Shown here: positions 22,792-23,374 of the stretch, in pieces
Numbering within the stretch: position 1 is the stretch's first letter
Layout: each line of letters begins with the position of its first letter
Origin: a virus
DNA: 23,374 nucleotides
Strand: one strand, 5' to 3'
Virus record (IMG/VR): IMGVR_UViG_3300031851_000196
Coordinates: 1-23,374 of that record
The notes under the pieces: generated by a model
Database searches by the model: none
What the model was told of the DNA's origin: nothing
The model's input: the letters and a program-made list of their open reading frames with translations, nothing else
Position numbers and translations under genes: made by a program

Positions 22792-22824
22792 CCTCAAAGA
22801 TTTTCTTTTGTCTTTGAGGTTTTT
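22792..22824 (+). terminator. Intrinsic terminator-like hairpin before tail sheath gene
   Basis: CCTCAAAGA (22792-22800) pairs perfectly with TCTTTGAGG (22811-22819) in a 9-bp stem with a 10-base loop, followed directly by TTTTT (22820-22824). By structure this is an intrinsic terminator for the neck transcript, and it also lies in the leader of any transcript starting at the motif at 22772. The sheath gene begins 47 bases later, so a promoter between 22825 and 22870 is also possible (TTTATAAGC at 22841-22849). Confidence 0.8.
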
Positions 22825-22870
22825 ACAAAAAAAGAAAAGATTTATAAGCTTTTAAGGAGAGGAATAGCAA

Positions 22871-23374
22871 ATGTCTGCAAAGAAATTTAAGTTCGTATCA
22901 CCCGGAATTTTCATCAACGAGATTGATAATTCTCAGTTACCGAGAACACCGGAAGGAATTGGTCCAATTATTATTGGGCGTTCAGAGAGAGGACCAGCAA
23001 TGAGACCTGTTCGGATTGAATCATTTTCCGAATTCGTCGAAATGTTCGGCAACCCAATTTCAGGTGGAAGGGGTGATGATGTTTTCAGAACTGGAAATTA
23101 TCTTGCCCCAACATATGCTGCATACGCAGCACAGGCTTGGTTGAAAAACCAGTCACCACTAACCTTCGTTCGTCTGTTGGGCGTTGATCATGTCGACGGA
23201 ACGGGAACCAAGGCAGGTTGGAAGACCGATAATCATAGCGATAACGCTGGTGCTTTTGGTCTATTCATTGCAGACGCACCCGCCGACCCACAACCAGCCT
23301 TCGCAGAAATCGACTGCTCGTTGATTGGCTCGCTCGAAGATGTTGTGCTTACACCAGAAGGTCCAGCGGTTATT
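22871..23374 (+). CDS. 18: Tail sheath protein (gp18-like), N-terminal part (3' truncated by window)
   Basis: ATG 22871 opens a frame that stays open to the window end (168 codons). The protein begins MSAKKFKFVSPGIFINEIDN, followed by PIIIGRSERGPAMRPVRI and a FSEFVEMFGNPISGG segment. Next come YLAPTYAAYAAQAWLKNQSPLTFVRLLG and a start of the next domain. These are hallmarks of T4-type contractile sheath proteins: the N-terminal FVSPGIFxxEID strand exchanges between neighbours, and the SFxEFxxxFG and TYAAYAAQAWL blocks are widely conserved. T4 gp18 has 659 residues, so roughly three quarters of the gene lies beyond the window. The SD GGAGAGG lies 8 bases before the ATG. The assignment is firm. 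Confidence 0.93.
   Translation, partial: MSAKKFKFVSPGIFINEIDNSQLPRTPEGIGPIIIGRSERGPAMRPVRIESFSEFVEMFGNPISGGRGDDVFRTGNYLAPTYAAYAAQAWLKNQSPLTFVRLLGVDHVDGTGTKAGWKTDNHSDNAGAFGLFIADAPADPQPAFAEIDCSLIGSLEDVVLTPEGPAVI

Noticed and set aside
1-23374. CRISPR array, insertion sequence or integrase/attachment site
   Set aside because: No regularly spaced repeats, transposase motifs, terminal inverted repeats or recombinase genes were seen; the window is continuous phage coding sequence.

Overview
This window looks like part of the genome of a T4-related contractile-tailed phage (myovirus), probably aquatic or marine. It carries, all on the + strand, the large terminase (gp17), portal (gp20), prohead protease (gp21), scaffold (gp22), major capsid protein (gp23), neck and tail-completion proteins (gp13/14/15-like) and the start of the tail sheath (gp18), in essentially T4 order. 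Many genes have strong Shine-Dalgarno sequences (AAGGAGG, GGAGGTGAT), so the host uses canonical SD pairing; this argues against a Bacteroidota host. No host marker or tRNA is visible. By eye the base composition is moderately AT-rich and even.

Layout: (A) 1-1869, two paralogous virion structural proteins, the first cut by the window start. (B) 1869-6515, a recombination/replication block: a RuvC-like resolvase, a zinc-ribbon/TOPRIM primase, and one 1051-residue protein joining an Mre11/SbcD/gp47 nuclease to a Rad50/SbcC/gp46 ATPase. (C) 6568-7692, a small membrane cassette: a holin-like protein and two coiled-coil proteins with opposite membrane topology. (D) 7692-9553, four small conserved-type proteins without firm function, one with a Cys4 zinc ribbon. 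(E) 9573-16064, packaging and prohead assembly: terminase, portal, probable core proteins, a membrane protein, a 31-codon small ORF, protease and a further small protein. (F) 16073-16339, a bS21-like ribosomal protein inside the head block. (G) 16398-19919, a small structural protein, scaffold and major capsid protein, followed by an intrinsic terminator. (H) 20064-23374, neck/head-completion, tail terminator and the start of the tail sheath.

Genes are tightly packed, often with TAATG or ATGA stop/start overlaps that suggest translational coupling. Only four gaps exceed 100 bp (14835-15009, 16800-16946, 19920-20063, 22747-22870). The last three, and the shorter 52-bp gap at 6516-6567, carry ACTATTTATT or a one-base variant near a hairpin or terminator. 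This is a candidate late-promoter or processing signal; its reverse complement AATAAATAGT resembles the T4-type late promoter core. The strongest items for follow-up are the gp47-gp46 fusion, the bS21 homologue, the intergenic motif/hairpin units, the 31-aa ORF, the unusual membrane cassette and the acidic Gly/Asp tract in the portal. Family assignments come from reading motifs and gene order only; no database search was run.
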